Source: Hymenobacter aranciens
GTDB taxonomy: Bacteria > Bacteroidota > Bacteroidia > Cytophagales > Hymenobacteraceae
Length of the DNA: 64,000 bases
Direction of reading: 5' to 3'
Assembly (NCBI RefSeq): GCF_030580865.1
Contig: NZ_JAUQSY010000001.1
Location: forward strand, 62,001-126,000
The notes beneath the pieces are model-generated. The model made no database searches and was not told the origin of the DNA. It was given only the letters and a program-made list of their open reading frames with translations. The translations under genes and the position numbers were made by a program. Shown piece after piece: positions 49,775 to 57,699 of the stretch (position 1 is the stretch's first letter; every line of letters starts with the position of its first letter).

Positions 49775-52201
49775 ATGAAAACACTGTACTTGTCCGGCGC
49801 CCTGGCGGCCCTGCTGCTGGCCCCGGGAGTTGCTTTGGCCCAGAGCGGTAGCGTGGGCATCGGCACCGCCGCCCCCAATGCCTCGGCCGTGCTCGACCTG
49901 AGCAGCACCACCAAAGGCCTGCTCATCCCGCGCCTCGACTCGGCGGCGCGGGTGGCCATTGCCAGCCCCGCCACCGGCCTGCTGGTGTTTCAGACCGGCC
50001 CGCGCCCGGGCTTCTACTACTACGGCGGCAGCGCCTGGCTTTTTCTGCCCGACAAGGCCCGCGGCGGCGACAACCTGGGCAACCACGCCGCCACTCAGGA
50101 CCTGAACCTGCAAGGCAACGCCCTCACCGGCACCGGCGCCAGTATCGGCAGCGCGGTGGGCCTGGGCGTGCGCGCCGACGGCGGACTGAACATCGGGCAG
50201 AACACTACCCGCAACAACGTGCTCATCGGCTACCAGGCCGGGGCCGCCGTCACGGGCCCGATGAACCAGTTTATCGGCTACCAGGCCGGAAACGCCACTA
50301 CCACAGGGTTCAATAACTATTTCAGCGGCTACCGGAGCGGCTATCGAACTACCAGCGGAAACGGCAACCAGTTCACCGGCTTTCAAAGTGGCTACAACAA
50401 TACCACCGGCTCAGCCAACTTATTTGACGGCCTGCTGAGTGGCTACAACAACACAACGGGAGACTTCAACCAGTTTAGTGGCTTTCAAAGCGGCCAAAGC
50501 AACACGACGGGCAACAACAACTGGGCTTTCGGCTATATGGCCGGCCCCACCATCGGCAACCTGACCAACGCCGGGGCCCTGGGCTACAAAGCAAAGGTGA
50601 GTCAGAGCAACAGCCTGGTGCTGGGCGGCACCGGCGCCGAGGCCGTGAACGTGGGTATCGGCACCACTGCCCCTACCGCCACCCTTGATGTGAACGGCCC
50701 GGTGCGCCTGCGCACCCTCACGTCCCCCGGCCTGCTCACTAACGATGCCAGCGGCACGCTGGGCACCACGCCAATGCCCACCCCCGAGAGCACTACCGCC
50801 GGCAGCGGCCTCACGGCCACCGGCACCGAGCTGAAGCTGGGCGGTGACCTCAGCCAGAGCACGGTACTGGTGCAGAACGGCAACCCATTTGCCCTGACCG
50901 GCACAAGCAGCACGGCCAGCCAAATCAGTCAGCTCGACAACAGTTTCACCGCTGGGGGCGGCGGCGGCGCGGGCCAAAGCTTTACGCTGCCAGCCGGGGT
51001 GCTACTCACGGGGGTCGATGTGTTTGGAGGAAATAGTGCCAGTACCTTTACCCTCTACCAAGGCAACCCGGGTGGCACCGTGCTACAAACCCAGACCGTG
51101 ACCTACAGCCTCTCCCGCACTACGCACATCACCTTTAGTCCCGCTGTGCGGGTGCCCACAGGAGGAACTTACTCCTTTACGACGGGCAATCTGAGCGGTT
51201 TTCCGGTGAGTGGCAGCGACGTGTACAGCGGCGGCAGCTATTACAATGGCACTACGGCCGTACCCAGCCGGGACCTCAAGTTTGTAGTGTATTACCACCC
51301 GCCGGTGGCTTCCCTGTACGCCGACAGCGACGGCAGTGTGGGCATCGGCACGACCACCCCGACGGCGACGCTCGACGTGGCCGGCAGCGTACGCCTGCGC
51401 AGCCTGAGCACGCCGGGGGTAGTGACGACCGATGGCAGTGGCAACCTGGGCAGCGTGGCCGCCAGCGGTCTGGGCGACAATCTGGGCAACCACACCGCTA
51501 CCCAGAGCCTGAATCTGGCCAATTACCTGCTGGTTGGGCAGGCGGGCCCGGGAACTACGCCCGGCAGCGCCGGCCTGCGCATCGACGAAGCCGGCCGGGT
51601 GGGCCTGGGCACCACCGCCCCGGCCGCGCCCCTGGAGGTGCAGGCCGGCCCCGCCCTCACCGGCAGCAACACCGGCACCGAAACCGAGCTGCGCCTGACC
51701 CGCCCCGGCACCAGCGGCACCAAGTGGCCCGCCAGCGCCGAGCTGGCCCTGGGCACCTACGCCACGGGAGTCAGCAGCCAGAGTCAGCTCGATTTCCGGC
51801 TGGGCAACGATGGCAATGCTGCCGCCGACCAAACCGTGCTCACGCTGCGCGGCGACGGGCGGGTAAACGTACCGGGTAAGGTTACGACGTCGGCCACCGG
51901 CGCCGCCAATATGCTGGCCGCCGCCTACGGCAACGTGTATAGCAGCAACAACCTCTACAACGCTTCGGGCAACGCGACCCTGACCAGCACTCACCCCACC
52001 GCCGGCGAGTATACCCTCGTCTTCAGCGGCCCGCTGGCCACGGCCGACTTCGGCAGCACCGCCGTGTCGCTGACGCTCTTCAACGGGCCGGGTTTCATCA
52101 GCTTCAGCGGGGCCGGAGCGGGCCGGCTGCTGGTGCGCACCTACAACCCCGCCGGCACGCTCACCGACCGCGGCTTTAGCTTTGTCGTGTTCCAGCCCTA
52201 A
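49775..52201 (+). CDS. Fibre/adhesin-like surface protein with YadA-head-like repeats, 808 aa
   Basis: Signal peptide (MKTLYLSGALAALLLAPGVA, cleavage near ALAQ). Then a recurring GSVGIGTTxPTATLDVxGxVRLR motif (about residues 25, 293 and 525) as in Bacteroidota phage-tail-fibre-like proteins. Residues 142-262 hold repeats of the form IGYQAG..TTG..N.F.GYxSG (NNVLIGYQAG, NQFIGYQAG, NYFSGYRSG, NQFTGFQSG, NLFDGLLSG, NQFSGFQSG), much like trimeric-adhesin heads. Polyserine/threonine/glycine regions fill the rest. There is no T9SS sorting domain at the end (TDRGFSFVVFQP), so export and anchoring are unclear. It stands between a kinase and its regulator. Confidence 0.8.
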   Translation: MKTLYLSGALAALLLAPGVALAQSGSVGIGTAAPNASAVLDLSSTTKGLLIPRLDSAARVAIASPATGLLVFQTGPRPGFYYYGGSAWLFLPDKARGGDNLGNHAATQDLNLQGNALTGTGASIGSAVGLGVRADGGLNIGQNTTRNNVLIGYQAGAAVTGPMNQFIGYQAGNATTTGFNNYFSGYRSGYRTTSGNGNQFTGFQSGYNNTTGSANLFDGLLSGYNNTTGDFNQFSGFQSGQSNTTGNNNWAFGYMAGPTIGNLTNAGALGYKAKVSQSNSLVLGGTGAEAVNVGIGTTAPTATLDVNGPVRLRTLTSPGLLTNDASGTLGTTPMPTPESTTAGSGLTATGTELKLGGDLSQSTVLVQNGNPFALTGTSSTASQISQLDNSFTAGGGGGAGQSFTLPAGVLLTGVDVFGGNSASTFTLYQGNPGGTVLQTQTVTYSLSRTTHITFSPAVRVPTGGTYSFTTGNLSGFPVSGSDVYSGGSYYNGTTAVPSRDLKFVVYYHPPVASLYADSDGSVGIGTTTPTATLDVAGSVRLRSLSTPGVVTTDGSGNLGSVAASGLGDNLGNHTATQSLNLANYLLVGQAGPGTTPGSAGLRIDEAGRVGLGTTAPAAPLEVQAGPALTGSNTGTETELRLTRPGTSGTKWPASAELALGTYATGVSSQSQLDFRLGNDGNAAADQTVLTLRGDGRVNVPGKVTTSATGAANMLAAAYGNVYSSNNLYNASGNATLTSTHPTAGEYTLVFSGPLATADFGSTAVSLTLFNGPGFISFSGAGAGRLLVRTYNPAGTLTDRGFSFVVFQP

Positions 52202-52205
52202 GCCC

Positions 52206-52841
52206 ATGCCCCTGCACCTCGCCATCATCGAAGACCTGCCCGCCGTGCGCCGGGGCCTCGAAACCTACCTCTGCACCCAGCCCGAGTTCCAGTGCGGGCT
52301 GGTGGTGGGCTCGGTCGAGGAATTTCTGGACCGCATCGGCGACGAGGCCACCCCGCCCCGGCTGGTGCTCTCCGACATCGGCCTGCCCGGCCGCTCGGGC
52401 ATCGAGGGCGTGAGCCTCATCAAGCAGCGCCTGCCCCAGGCCGACGTGGTGCTGCTGACAGCCGTCATGGGCGACCCCGCCCGGGTGTTCCAGGCGCTGT
52501 GCGCCGGGGCCGTGGGCTTTTTCCTCAAAACCACGCCGCTCTCCGACCTCAAGGCCGGCCTGCTGGCCGTGGCCGAGGGCGGCAGCAGCATGAGCCCCGC
52601 CGTAGCCCGCGAGGTGGTGAAGTACTTCCAGCCCGTGGCCGACCCGGAGCAGTCGCTCACGCCCCGCGAGGTGCAGGTGGTGCACGCCATCGAGCAGGGC
52701 CTGAGCTACAAGCTCATCGCCGACCAGCTCGGCATCAGCCTCAACACCGTGCGCCGCCACATCAAGAGCGTGTACACCAAGCTGCACATCAACAGCAAGG
52801 GCGAGCTGCTGGCCCGCGCCCTGCGCCGGCCCGGCGCGTAG
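52206..52841 (+). CDS. NarL/FixJ-type response regulator
   Basis: 211 residues. The receiver has LAIIEDLPAVRRGL, the phospho-Asp in LVLSDIGLPGRSG and the Lys in AVGFFLKTTPL. The LuxR HTH is at about 150-208 (LTPREVQVVHAIEQGLSYKLIADQLGISLNTVRRHIKSVYTKLHI). IIEDLP has a single acidic residue pair where most have EDD, which is still compatible with metal binding. It starts 5 bp after the fibre gene, so both are made together, with the kinase gene upstream. I infer that it regulates the fibre gene. Confidence 0.9.
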   Translation: MPLHLAIIEDLPAVRRGLETYLCTQPEFQCGLVVGSVEEFLDRIGDEATPPRLVLSDIGLPGRSGIEGVSLIKQRLPQADVVLLTAVMGDPARVFQALCAGAVGFFLKTTPLSDLKAGLLAVAEGGSSMSPAVAREVVKYFQPVADPEQSLTPREVQVVHAIEQGLSYKLIADQLGISLNTVRRHIKSVYTKLHINSKGELLARALRRPGA

Positions 52842-52851
52842 CCAATCCTGG

Positions 52852-53214
52852 TTAGCCCCTGATAGCCGCCCACCACACCCACCACAGCAGCGGTACCTGC
52901 AGCGGCAGCCGCCCCCAGGCCACCCAGCCCGGAATATGCAGCCGCTCGTGAATCAGGGCCATGTATACGTTAGCCGGAAACACCGCCACCAGCAGCGCCA
53001 ATAACCCCCAGCCTGCAAAAATCCTCGTAGCGGGCAGCAATAGCCCCAGCCCGCCCAGCACCTCGGCCGCGCCACTCAGGTACACCAGCAGCAGCGGCGA
53101 CGGTAAAAACGGCGGCATAATGCGCAGGTAAATACCCGGCCGCACGAAGTGCAGGATGCCGGCACCCACGAAGAGCAGCGCCAGCGCGTAACGGGAAAAG
53201 GAAAGCAGGTTCAT
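52852..53214 (-). CDS. DoxX family membrane protein
   Basis: A 120-residue protein with four hydrophobic helices. The start LSFSRYALALLFVGAGILHFVRPGIYLRIMPPFLP and the segment YLSGAAEVLGGLGLLLP match the DoxX/DUF-type membrane family (often annotated as DoxX or MauE-like). The role is unknown; relatives are linked to redox or thiosulfate metabolism. It is convergent with the response regulator, 10 bp apart, and divergent from the acyl-CoA dehydrogenase gene. Confidence 0.85.
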   Translation of the reverse strand: MNLLSFSRYALALLFVGAGILHFVRPGIYLRIMPPFLPSPLLLVYLSGAAEVLGGLGLLLPATRIFAGWGLLALLVAVFPANVYMALIHERLHIPGWVAWGRLPLQVPLLWWVWWAAIRG

Positions 53215-53266
53215 GGCTGGCTAAACGTAGCTGCGTCCGGAATGGCCAGCCCAAGCCATTCAGGCG

Positions 53267-53298
53267 TTTGCCCGCCGCCGCCCGCTGCCGTACTTTTG
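53267..53298 (+). promoter_or_regulatory. Complete Bacteroidota promoter of the acyl-CoA dehydrogenase gene
   Basis: TTTG at 53267-53270, a 20-bp spacer, then TACTTTTG at 53291-53298. Both elements match the consensus. The leader would be about 25 nt. Confidence 0.65.
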
Positions 53299-53329
53299 TA
53301 GTCCCATCCATTTTCTTCCCCCCACCCAC

Positions 53330-54490
53330 ATGCTCTCCGAAACCGCTTCCTCCATTTTCCAACTCAGCGAAGAACAGCTGGCCGTGCGCGATGCCGCCCG
53401 CGACTTTGCCCAATCCGAGCTCTGGGCCGGCGTCATCGAGCGCGACGAGCACCAGAAATTCCCCGCCGAGCAGGTGAAGAAAATGGCCGAGCTGGGTTTC
53501 ATGGGCATGATGGTAAGCCCCGAGTACGGTGGCTCGGGCCTCGACACCGTGAGCTACGTGCTGGCGATGGAGGAGATTTCCAAGGTCGATGCCTCCTGCT
53601 CCGTCATCATGAGCGTGAATAACTCGCTGGTGTGCTGGGGCCTCGAAAAATACGGTACCGAAGAGCAGAAGCAGAAGTACCTGCCGCGCCTGTGCTCCGG
53701 CGAAATCATCGGCGCCTTCGCCCTGAGCGAGCCCGAAGCCGGCTCCGACGCCACCAGCCAGCGCACCACCGCCGAAGACAAAGGCGACCACTACCTGCTC
53801 AACGGCACCAAAAACTGGATTACCAACGGCACCACCGCCTCGGTGTACCTCGTGGTGGCCCAAACCAACCCTGAGCTTAAGCACCGCGGTATCAACGTGC
53901 TCATTGTCGACAAGGGCATGGAAGGCTTCCAGCACGGCCCCAAAGAGAATAAGCTCGGTATCCGCGGCTCCGACACCTGCTCGCTGATGTTTACCGACGT
54001 GAAGGTGCCCAAGGAAAACCGCATCGGCGAAGACGGCTTCGGCTTCAAGTTCGCCATGCAGGTGCTGGCCGGCGGCCGCATCGGCATTGCCTCGCAGGCC
54101 CTCGGTATCGCCTCCGGCGCGCTGGAGCTCAGCCTGAAGTACGCCAAGGAGCGCAAAGCTTTCGGCGTGCCGATTTCGCAGCACCAAGCCATCCAGTTCA
54201 AGCTGGCCGACATGGCCACCAACATTGACGCCGCCCGCCTGCTCTGCTTGCAGGCCGCCGCCGACAAGGACGCCCACCAGGACTACGCCAAATCGGGCGC
54301 CATGGCCAAGCTCTTCGCCTCGAAGGTGGCCATGGACACGGCCGTCGAAGCCGTGCAGATTCACGGCGGCTACGGCTTCGTAAAAGAGTACCATGTCGAG
54401 CGCATGATGCGCGACGCCAAAATCACCCAGATTTACGAGGGAACCTCCGAAATCCAGAAAATTGTGATTTCCCGCGAAATTCTCAAGTAA
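53330..54490 (+). CDS. Acyl-CoA dehydrogenase
   Basis: A flavoprotein that oxidises acyl-CoA to enoyl-CoA in fatty-acid or amino-acid breakdown. Motifs: GAFALSEPEAGSDATS (FAD and substrate binding, about 127-142), NGTKNWITNG (about 160-169), GRIGIASQALGIASGALELSLKY and the C-terminal QIHGGYGFVKEYHVERMMRDAKITQIYEGTSEIQ, where the Glu of YEGT is the usual catalytic base of short-chain enzymes. The 386-residue length is typical of butyryl/short-chain type enzymes. It stands alone, with its own promoter and terminator. Confidence 0.94.
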   Translation: MLSETASSIFQLSEEQLAVRDAARDFAQSELWAGVIERDEHQKFPAEQVKKMAELGFMGMMVSPEYGGSGLDTVSYVLAMEEISKVDASCSVIMSVNNSLVCWGLEKYGTEEQKQKYLPRLCSGEIIGAFALSEPEAGSDATSQRTTAEDKGDHYLLNGTKNWITNGTTASVYLVVAQTNPELKHRGINVLIVDKGMEGFQHGPKENKLGIRGSDTCSLMFTDVKVPKENRIGEDGFGFKFAMQVLAGGRIGIASQALGIASGALELSLKYAKERKAFGVPISQHQAIQFKLADMATNIDAARLLCLQAAADKDAHQDYAKSGAMAKLFASKVAMDTAVEAVQIHGGYGFVKEYHVERMMRDAKITQIYEGTSEIQKIVISREILK

Positions 54491-54522
54491 GCCGAATTGC
54501 CTAAAATTCAGAACAATTGCAC

Positions 54523-54553
54523 AAAACCCAGCCAAAAAAAGGCTGGGTTTTTG
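54523..54553 (+). terminator. Rho-independent terminator after acyl-CoA dehydrogenase
   Basis: AAAACCCAGCC / GGCTGGGTTTT, 11-bp stem, 7-nt loop of A residues, T-run, 33 bp after the stop. Confidence 0.9.
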
Positions 54554-54647
54554 GTTTTTGTGAATTTTATTATGTTGTATTGCATTGGGATTGGTAATAA
54601 GCCAACTTTTCGGAAGAACTAATTAGGCCGTTTTCGGTCATTGAGCA

Positions 54648-55574
54648 ATGGAAGATTACAACAAGGTCATCGAGTCGCTAGGCGTGCGCTACATCAAGGC
54701 GAAGAACCTGACGCTGCACCAGCCCTTCACCGTGCGCAACTCGTACGACGTAGGCAACAACCTGATTCTGTTACACAAAGGCCGGATTACCTTCGGCGAC
54801 GACGATATGCTGGTCGAGGAAGGCGAGATGCTCTTCATCCCCGGCGGCCGCTCCACCCGCGTCACCTACGGCGACAACGTGAAGAACCGCGTCATTAGCA
54901 ACGACGACTTTATTACCAACAAGGATAAGTTCTTCGCTTCCAACGAGAACATCGACCTCATCGGCGACTCCGACGAAAGCCACAGCTTCGTGAGCTTCGA
55001 CGCCAAGGTCTTCGACTCGGTGAACTTCTTCGCCTCGCTCGACGTGCCCGCCTTCCTCATCAGCGGCCAGTCGAAACTCGCCAACCTGGTGATTCGCACC
55101 GTCGAGGAAAGCCTGCAGGATTTGCCCGGCCGCGAGCGGCTCATCAACATCTACACCGAGAACATCGTGGTGGAAGTGGTGCGCTACGTGTTGCGCAACA
55201 ACATGTTCGTGGAGCAGCTGGCCACCAACAGCACCTACTTCAAGGACCCGCGCCTGATTGACCTGTTCAACTACATCAAGGAAAACCTGGGCGGCGACCT
55301 GTCGAACAAAATCCTCAGCGGCGTGGCCAACGTGAGCGAGGACTACGTGGGCCAGTATTTCAAGATGCTGACCAACATCAACCCGCAGGACTACATCGAG
55401 TACCAGCGCATGGAGCGCGCCGTATTCCTGCTGCGCACCACCAAGAAAAGCATCCGTGACATCGGCAAGGAAGTGGGCTACAAGGACACCGCCTACTTCT
55501 GCCGCCGCTTCAAGATGATGTTTGGCATCCCGGCCGGCAAGATGCGCCGCCGCGAGTCGGCGATGAATATCTAA
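54648..55574 (+). CDS. AraC family transcriptional regulator with cupin-like sensor
   Basis: 308 residues. The N-terminal 150 residues look like a cupin-type beta sandwich (LHQPFTVRNSYDVGNNLILLHKGRITFGDD...EEGEMLFIPGGRST). The C-terminal 100 residues are two AraC HTHs: LGGDLSNKILSGVANVSEDYVGQYFKMLTNINPQDYIEYQRMERAVFLL and IRDIGKEVGYKDTAYFCRRFKMMFGIPAGKMRRR. A helical linker (NIYTENIVVEVVRYVLRNNMF) lies between them. The ligand is unknown. It is in its own transcription unit; a long AT-richer leader precedes it and a palindromic repeat follows it. Confidence 0.92.
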   Translation: MEDYNKVIESLGVRYIKAKNLTLHQPFTVRNSYDVGNNLILLHKGRITFGDDDMLVEEGEMLFIPGGRSTRVTYGDNVKNRVISNDDFITNKDKFFASNENIDLIGDSDESHSFVSFDAKVFDSVNFFASLDVPAFLISGQSKLANLVIRTVEESLQDLPGRERLINIYTENIVVEVVRYVLRNNMFVEQLATNSTYFKDPRLIDLFNYIKENLGGDLSNKILSGVANVSEDYVGQYFKMLTNINPQDYIEYQRMERAVFLLRTTKKSIRDIGKEVGYKDTAYFCRRFKMMFGIPAGKMRRRESAMNI

Positions 55575-55585
55575 GAGGGTTAAAG

Positions 55586-55625
55586 CAGAACGTCATCCTG
55601 AGCGCAGCGAAAGGATGACGTTCTG
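55586..55625. terminator. Palindromic repeat of the CGTCATCC family between convergent genes
   Basis: CAGAACGTCATCCT and AGGATGACGTTCTG form a 14-bp stem with a 12-nt loop GAGCGCAGCGAA. The loop and arms resemble those at 44677-44723. It sits between the convergent AraC and GGGPS genes. Confidence 0.75.
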
Positions 55626-55632
55626 TTAAGTG

Positions 55633-56418
55633 CTAGTCAGCCAGAATCCGCGCAATCTGCCGCTCGCTGTGGCGGACCATATTCACCGCCTCCGCCAGAA
55701 ACTCCGGTCGCTCCTCAATGTGGTTGCCTACCACCACCACATCGGCCCCCGCCGCCAGCGCCGCGTATATTTTCTCGCCCGTATTCAGCCCGCCACCCAC
55801 AATGATGGGCGCACTCACCATTTCCCGCACCGCCCGAATCATGGCTGCTGAAACGGGGTTTTGCGCGCCACTGCCGCCGTCGAGATACATCAGCTTCAGC
55901 CCGAGCTGCTCGCCGGCCAGGGCCGTGGCCGCCGCGATACTGGGCTTGTTGTGGGGTAGGGGAGTAGTGCCGCTCATGTAGGAGGCCGTGGTGGGCCGGC
56001 CCGAATCGACCAGCATGTAGCCGGTGGGCAGCAGCTCGTAGCCGCTGGCCCGCAGGCGCGGCGCGGCCACCACGTGCTGCCCAATCAGGAAATCGGGATT
56101 ACGGCCCGAGATAAGTGACAGCAGCAGAATGCCATCGGCTGGCCCTTCGAGGTGCATGCTGTGGCTCGGGAACAGCAGCACCGGCACCGAAGAGTGCTCT
56201 TTAATCAACGCAATGAGGGCAGCCTGGTGCGAACTCAGCACCAGACTGCCCCCCACGAAAAAGTAATCGACCGGGTGCTGCGCGCTCAGGCGCAGCAGGT
56301 GCAGCAGGCTGCTCTCGGTCAGGTTGTCAGGGTCGAGCAGCACGGCCAGCGACTTGCGGCCGCCCTGCTGGCGCTGACGCAAATCGTCATACAGGAAGCT
56401 GGTTACTGGGAATGGCAT
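55633..56418 (-). CDS. Geranylgeranylglyceryl phosphate synthase family protein (PcrB/GGGPS-like)
   Basis: A 261-residue TIM-barrel prenyltransferase: KSLAVLLDPDNL (about 20-31), VDYFFVGGSLVLSS (about 46-59), PVLLFPSHSMHLEGPADGILLLSLISGRNPDFLIGQHV (about 74-111), LKLMYLDGGSGA (about 178-189), APIIVGGGLNTGEKIYAALAAGADVVVVGNHIE (about 208-240). The family joins a polyprenyl diphosphate to glycerol-1-phosphate, the first step of archaeal-type ether lipids; homologues exist in Bacteroidota with unclear purpose. I start at the ATG at 56418; the longer frame overlaps the upstream gene in its low-complexity tail. It still overlaps that gene by 32 bp, which indicates translational coupling. Confidence 0.92.
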   Translation of the reverse strand: MPFPVTSFLYDDLRQRQQGGRKSLAVLLDPDNLTESSLLHLLRLSAQHPVDYFFVGGSLVLSSHQAALIALIKEHSSVPVLLFPSHSMHLEGPADGILLLSLISGRNPDFLIGQHVVAAPRLRASGYELLPTGYMLVDSGRPTTASYMSGTTPLPHNKPSIAAATALAGEQLGLKLMYLDGGSGAQNPVSAAMIRAVREMVSAPIIVGGGLNTGEKIYAALAAGADVVVVGNHIEERPEFLAEAVNMVRHSERQIARILAD

Positions 56419-57166
56419 CCGGGGTGGGCGGGGCTGGCGTTGCGCCGGCCGCGGGCTCGCCAAGGGCGGGCGCGTAGCCGGGAGAAGTTGCAAGGTCGGC
56501 ATTTTTGTCGGCCGGGAAAAACTCATTGAGTTTTTTCGTCACCAGGGCCATCGCCAGGGCCGCCGCCTGGGCAATAATCATCTTACCCGTATTAGACTGC
56601 AAAAAGTCTGATAACAAGGAGACAGCCACGCTCGGCTTGCGCTCGGTCAGCAGCTCGTAGTGGTCGGTCGGCTCGTCTTCGAAATGATGCGTCGAGGGCA
56701 GCCGGCGGCTGTCATCGTAAGGCAAATCCTGGAACGGGTCCTCCACCTCGCCGGCCTCCGCCTCGTAGGGCGGCGTGGCGCTGTGGCCGAAGCCAAAGTC
56801 ATCGGTATCGGCGGCCATGAAGGCCTCGGCCGAGTCCTTAGCCGTGCGCTGGTACTTCTTGCTGGGGTAGCGCTTGCCGTTGCCGGCAGTGTAGTATTCC
56901 GGCTCGGCGTCGCGGTCGAAGTCGGTCGGGTCGGCGCTTTCGGGGCCCTCGAAGCGGCGCTTTTTGGGCTTCTTGCCGCCGAAGGCTTTCGTGAGCAGCC
57001 AGATGCCGCCCGCGATGCCCACGCCCACCAGCGCCACCTTGCCCACCAGCACCGACTGGTCCTTGATTTGCTCTACGTCGCCGCGCAGGGCGCGCTCGTA
57101 CTCGAGCTTCTTGCGCTCCAGAAACTCTTTTTCTTCCTCGAACAGGGGATTGGTCAATTCTGACAT
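56387..57166 (-). CDS. Membrane protein of unknown function, coiled coil plus helix
   Basis: 259 residues. A charged N-terminal coiled coil (FEEEKEFLERKKLEYERALRGDVEQIKDQS) precedes one TM helix (about 41-60, VGKVALVGVGIAGGIWLLTKAF). A long acidic, low-complexity middle follows, then an amphipathic or second membrane segment (about 195-213, GKMIIAQAAALAMALVTKKL) and an Ala/Pro-rich tail. I do not recognise it. It lies between a holin-like gene (57173) and the GGGPS gene, overlapping the latter, so it is probably part of one operon for a membrane-related task. Confidence 0.75.
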   Translation of the reverse strand: MSELTNPLFEEEKEFLERKKLEYERALRGDVEQIKDQSVLVGKVALVGVGIAGGIWLLTKAFGGKKPKKRRFEGPESADPTDFDRDAEPEYYTAGNGKRYPSKKYQRTAKDSAEAFMAADTDDFGFGHSATPPYEAEAGEVEDPFQDLPYDDSRRLPSTHHFEDEPTDHYELLTERKPSVAVSLLSDFLQSNTGKMIIAQAAALAMALVTKKLNEFFPADKNADLATSPGYAPALGEPAAGATPAPPTPDAIPSNQLPV

Positions 57167-57172
57167 AACTGG

Positions 57173-57550
57173 CTAGGCTTGACGTTTGTCTGATTTGTAG
57201 ATGGTATCCTTGAAAAGCTTGTCGGCCAGCCCCTGGAAGGCCGACTTATCGAGCCCGATGAGCACCAGCACCAGCAGCAGCACGTACACGCCCGCCACGA
57301 TGCCGAAGCCCCAGAACGAGCTATTGAGCACATGATTGAGCGCCAGCCCGGCAAAGATGCTCACAAATACCAGGGCCAGCAGGCCCAGCACGGCCAGCGT
57401 GGCGCCGTGCACCGTGCCGATGAAAATATCCTTCACCTTCTGCTGCACCTCCAGCCGCACGATGTCGATGCGGGTATCGAGGTAGCCGGTCAGGTTGCCG
57501 ATAAAGCTGTCGTTGTGGGGCGTTTTAGAGGGGTCGTCGTTGCTAGCCAT
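57173..57550 (-). CDS. Phage-holin-family (Holin-X-like) membrane protein
   Basis: 125 residues from the ATG at 57550. A polar start (MASNDDPSKTPHNDSFIGNLTGYLDTRIDIVRLEVQQKVKD) is followed by two TM helices (about 50-72 and 82-104, VHGATLAVLGLLALVFVSIFAGLAL and FWGFGIVAGVYVLLLVLVLIGLD) and an FQGLADKLF tail. This is the pattern of the widespread Holin-X/YqjE family of stress-linked inner-membrane proteins, not a lytic phage gene. It is followed by the 259-aa gene 6 bp downstream. Upstream, TACTTTTC on the minus strand (near 57580) is a one-mismatch -7 element. Confidence 0.85.
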   Translation of the reverse strand: MASNDDPSKTPHNDSFIGNLTGYLDTRIDIVRLEVQQKVKDIFIGTVHGATLAVLGLLALVFVSIFAGLALNHVLNSSFWGFGIVAGVYVLLLVLVLIGLDKSAFQGLADKLFKDTIYKSDKRQA

Positions 57551-57699
57551 ACGGCGCGGGAATTGAGAGTCGAAAAGTAACGTTGGGCAAAAAAGGCGGC
57601 CGCCCCACCGGGTGCGGGCCGCCAATCGTCGAAGTCTGTACGGAAAATCCCGGCCTGGGTCTGACTTTTGTACCGTCGTCTTGTGTTTGTAGCCACCGC

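Noticed and set aside
57173..57550. Holin-like gene considered as prophage remnant
   Set aside because: The Holin-X/YqjE family is chromosomal and widespread; no phage structural, lysis or integrase genes are near.
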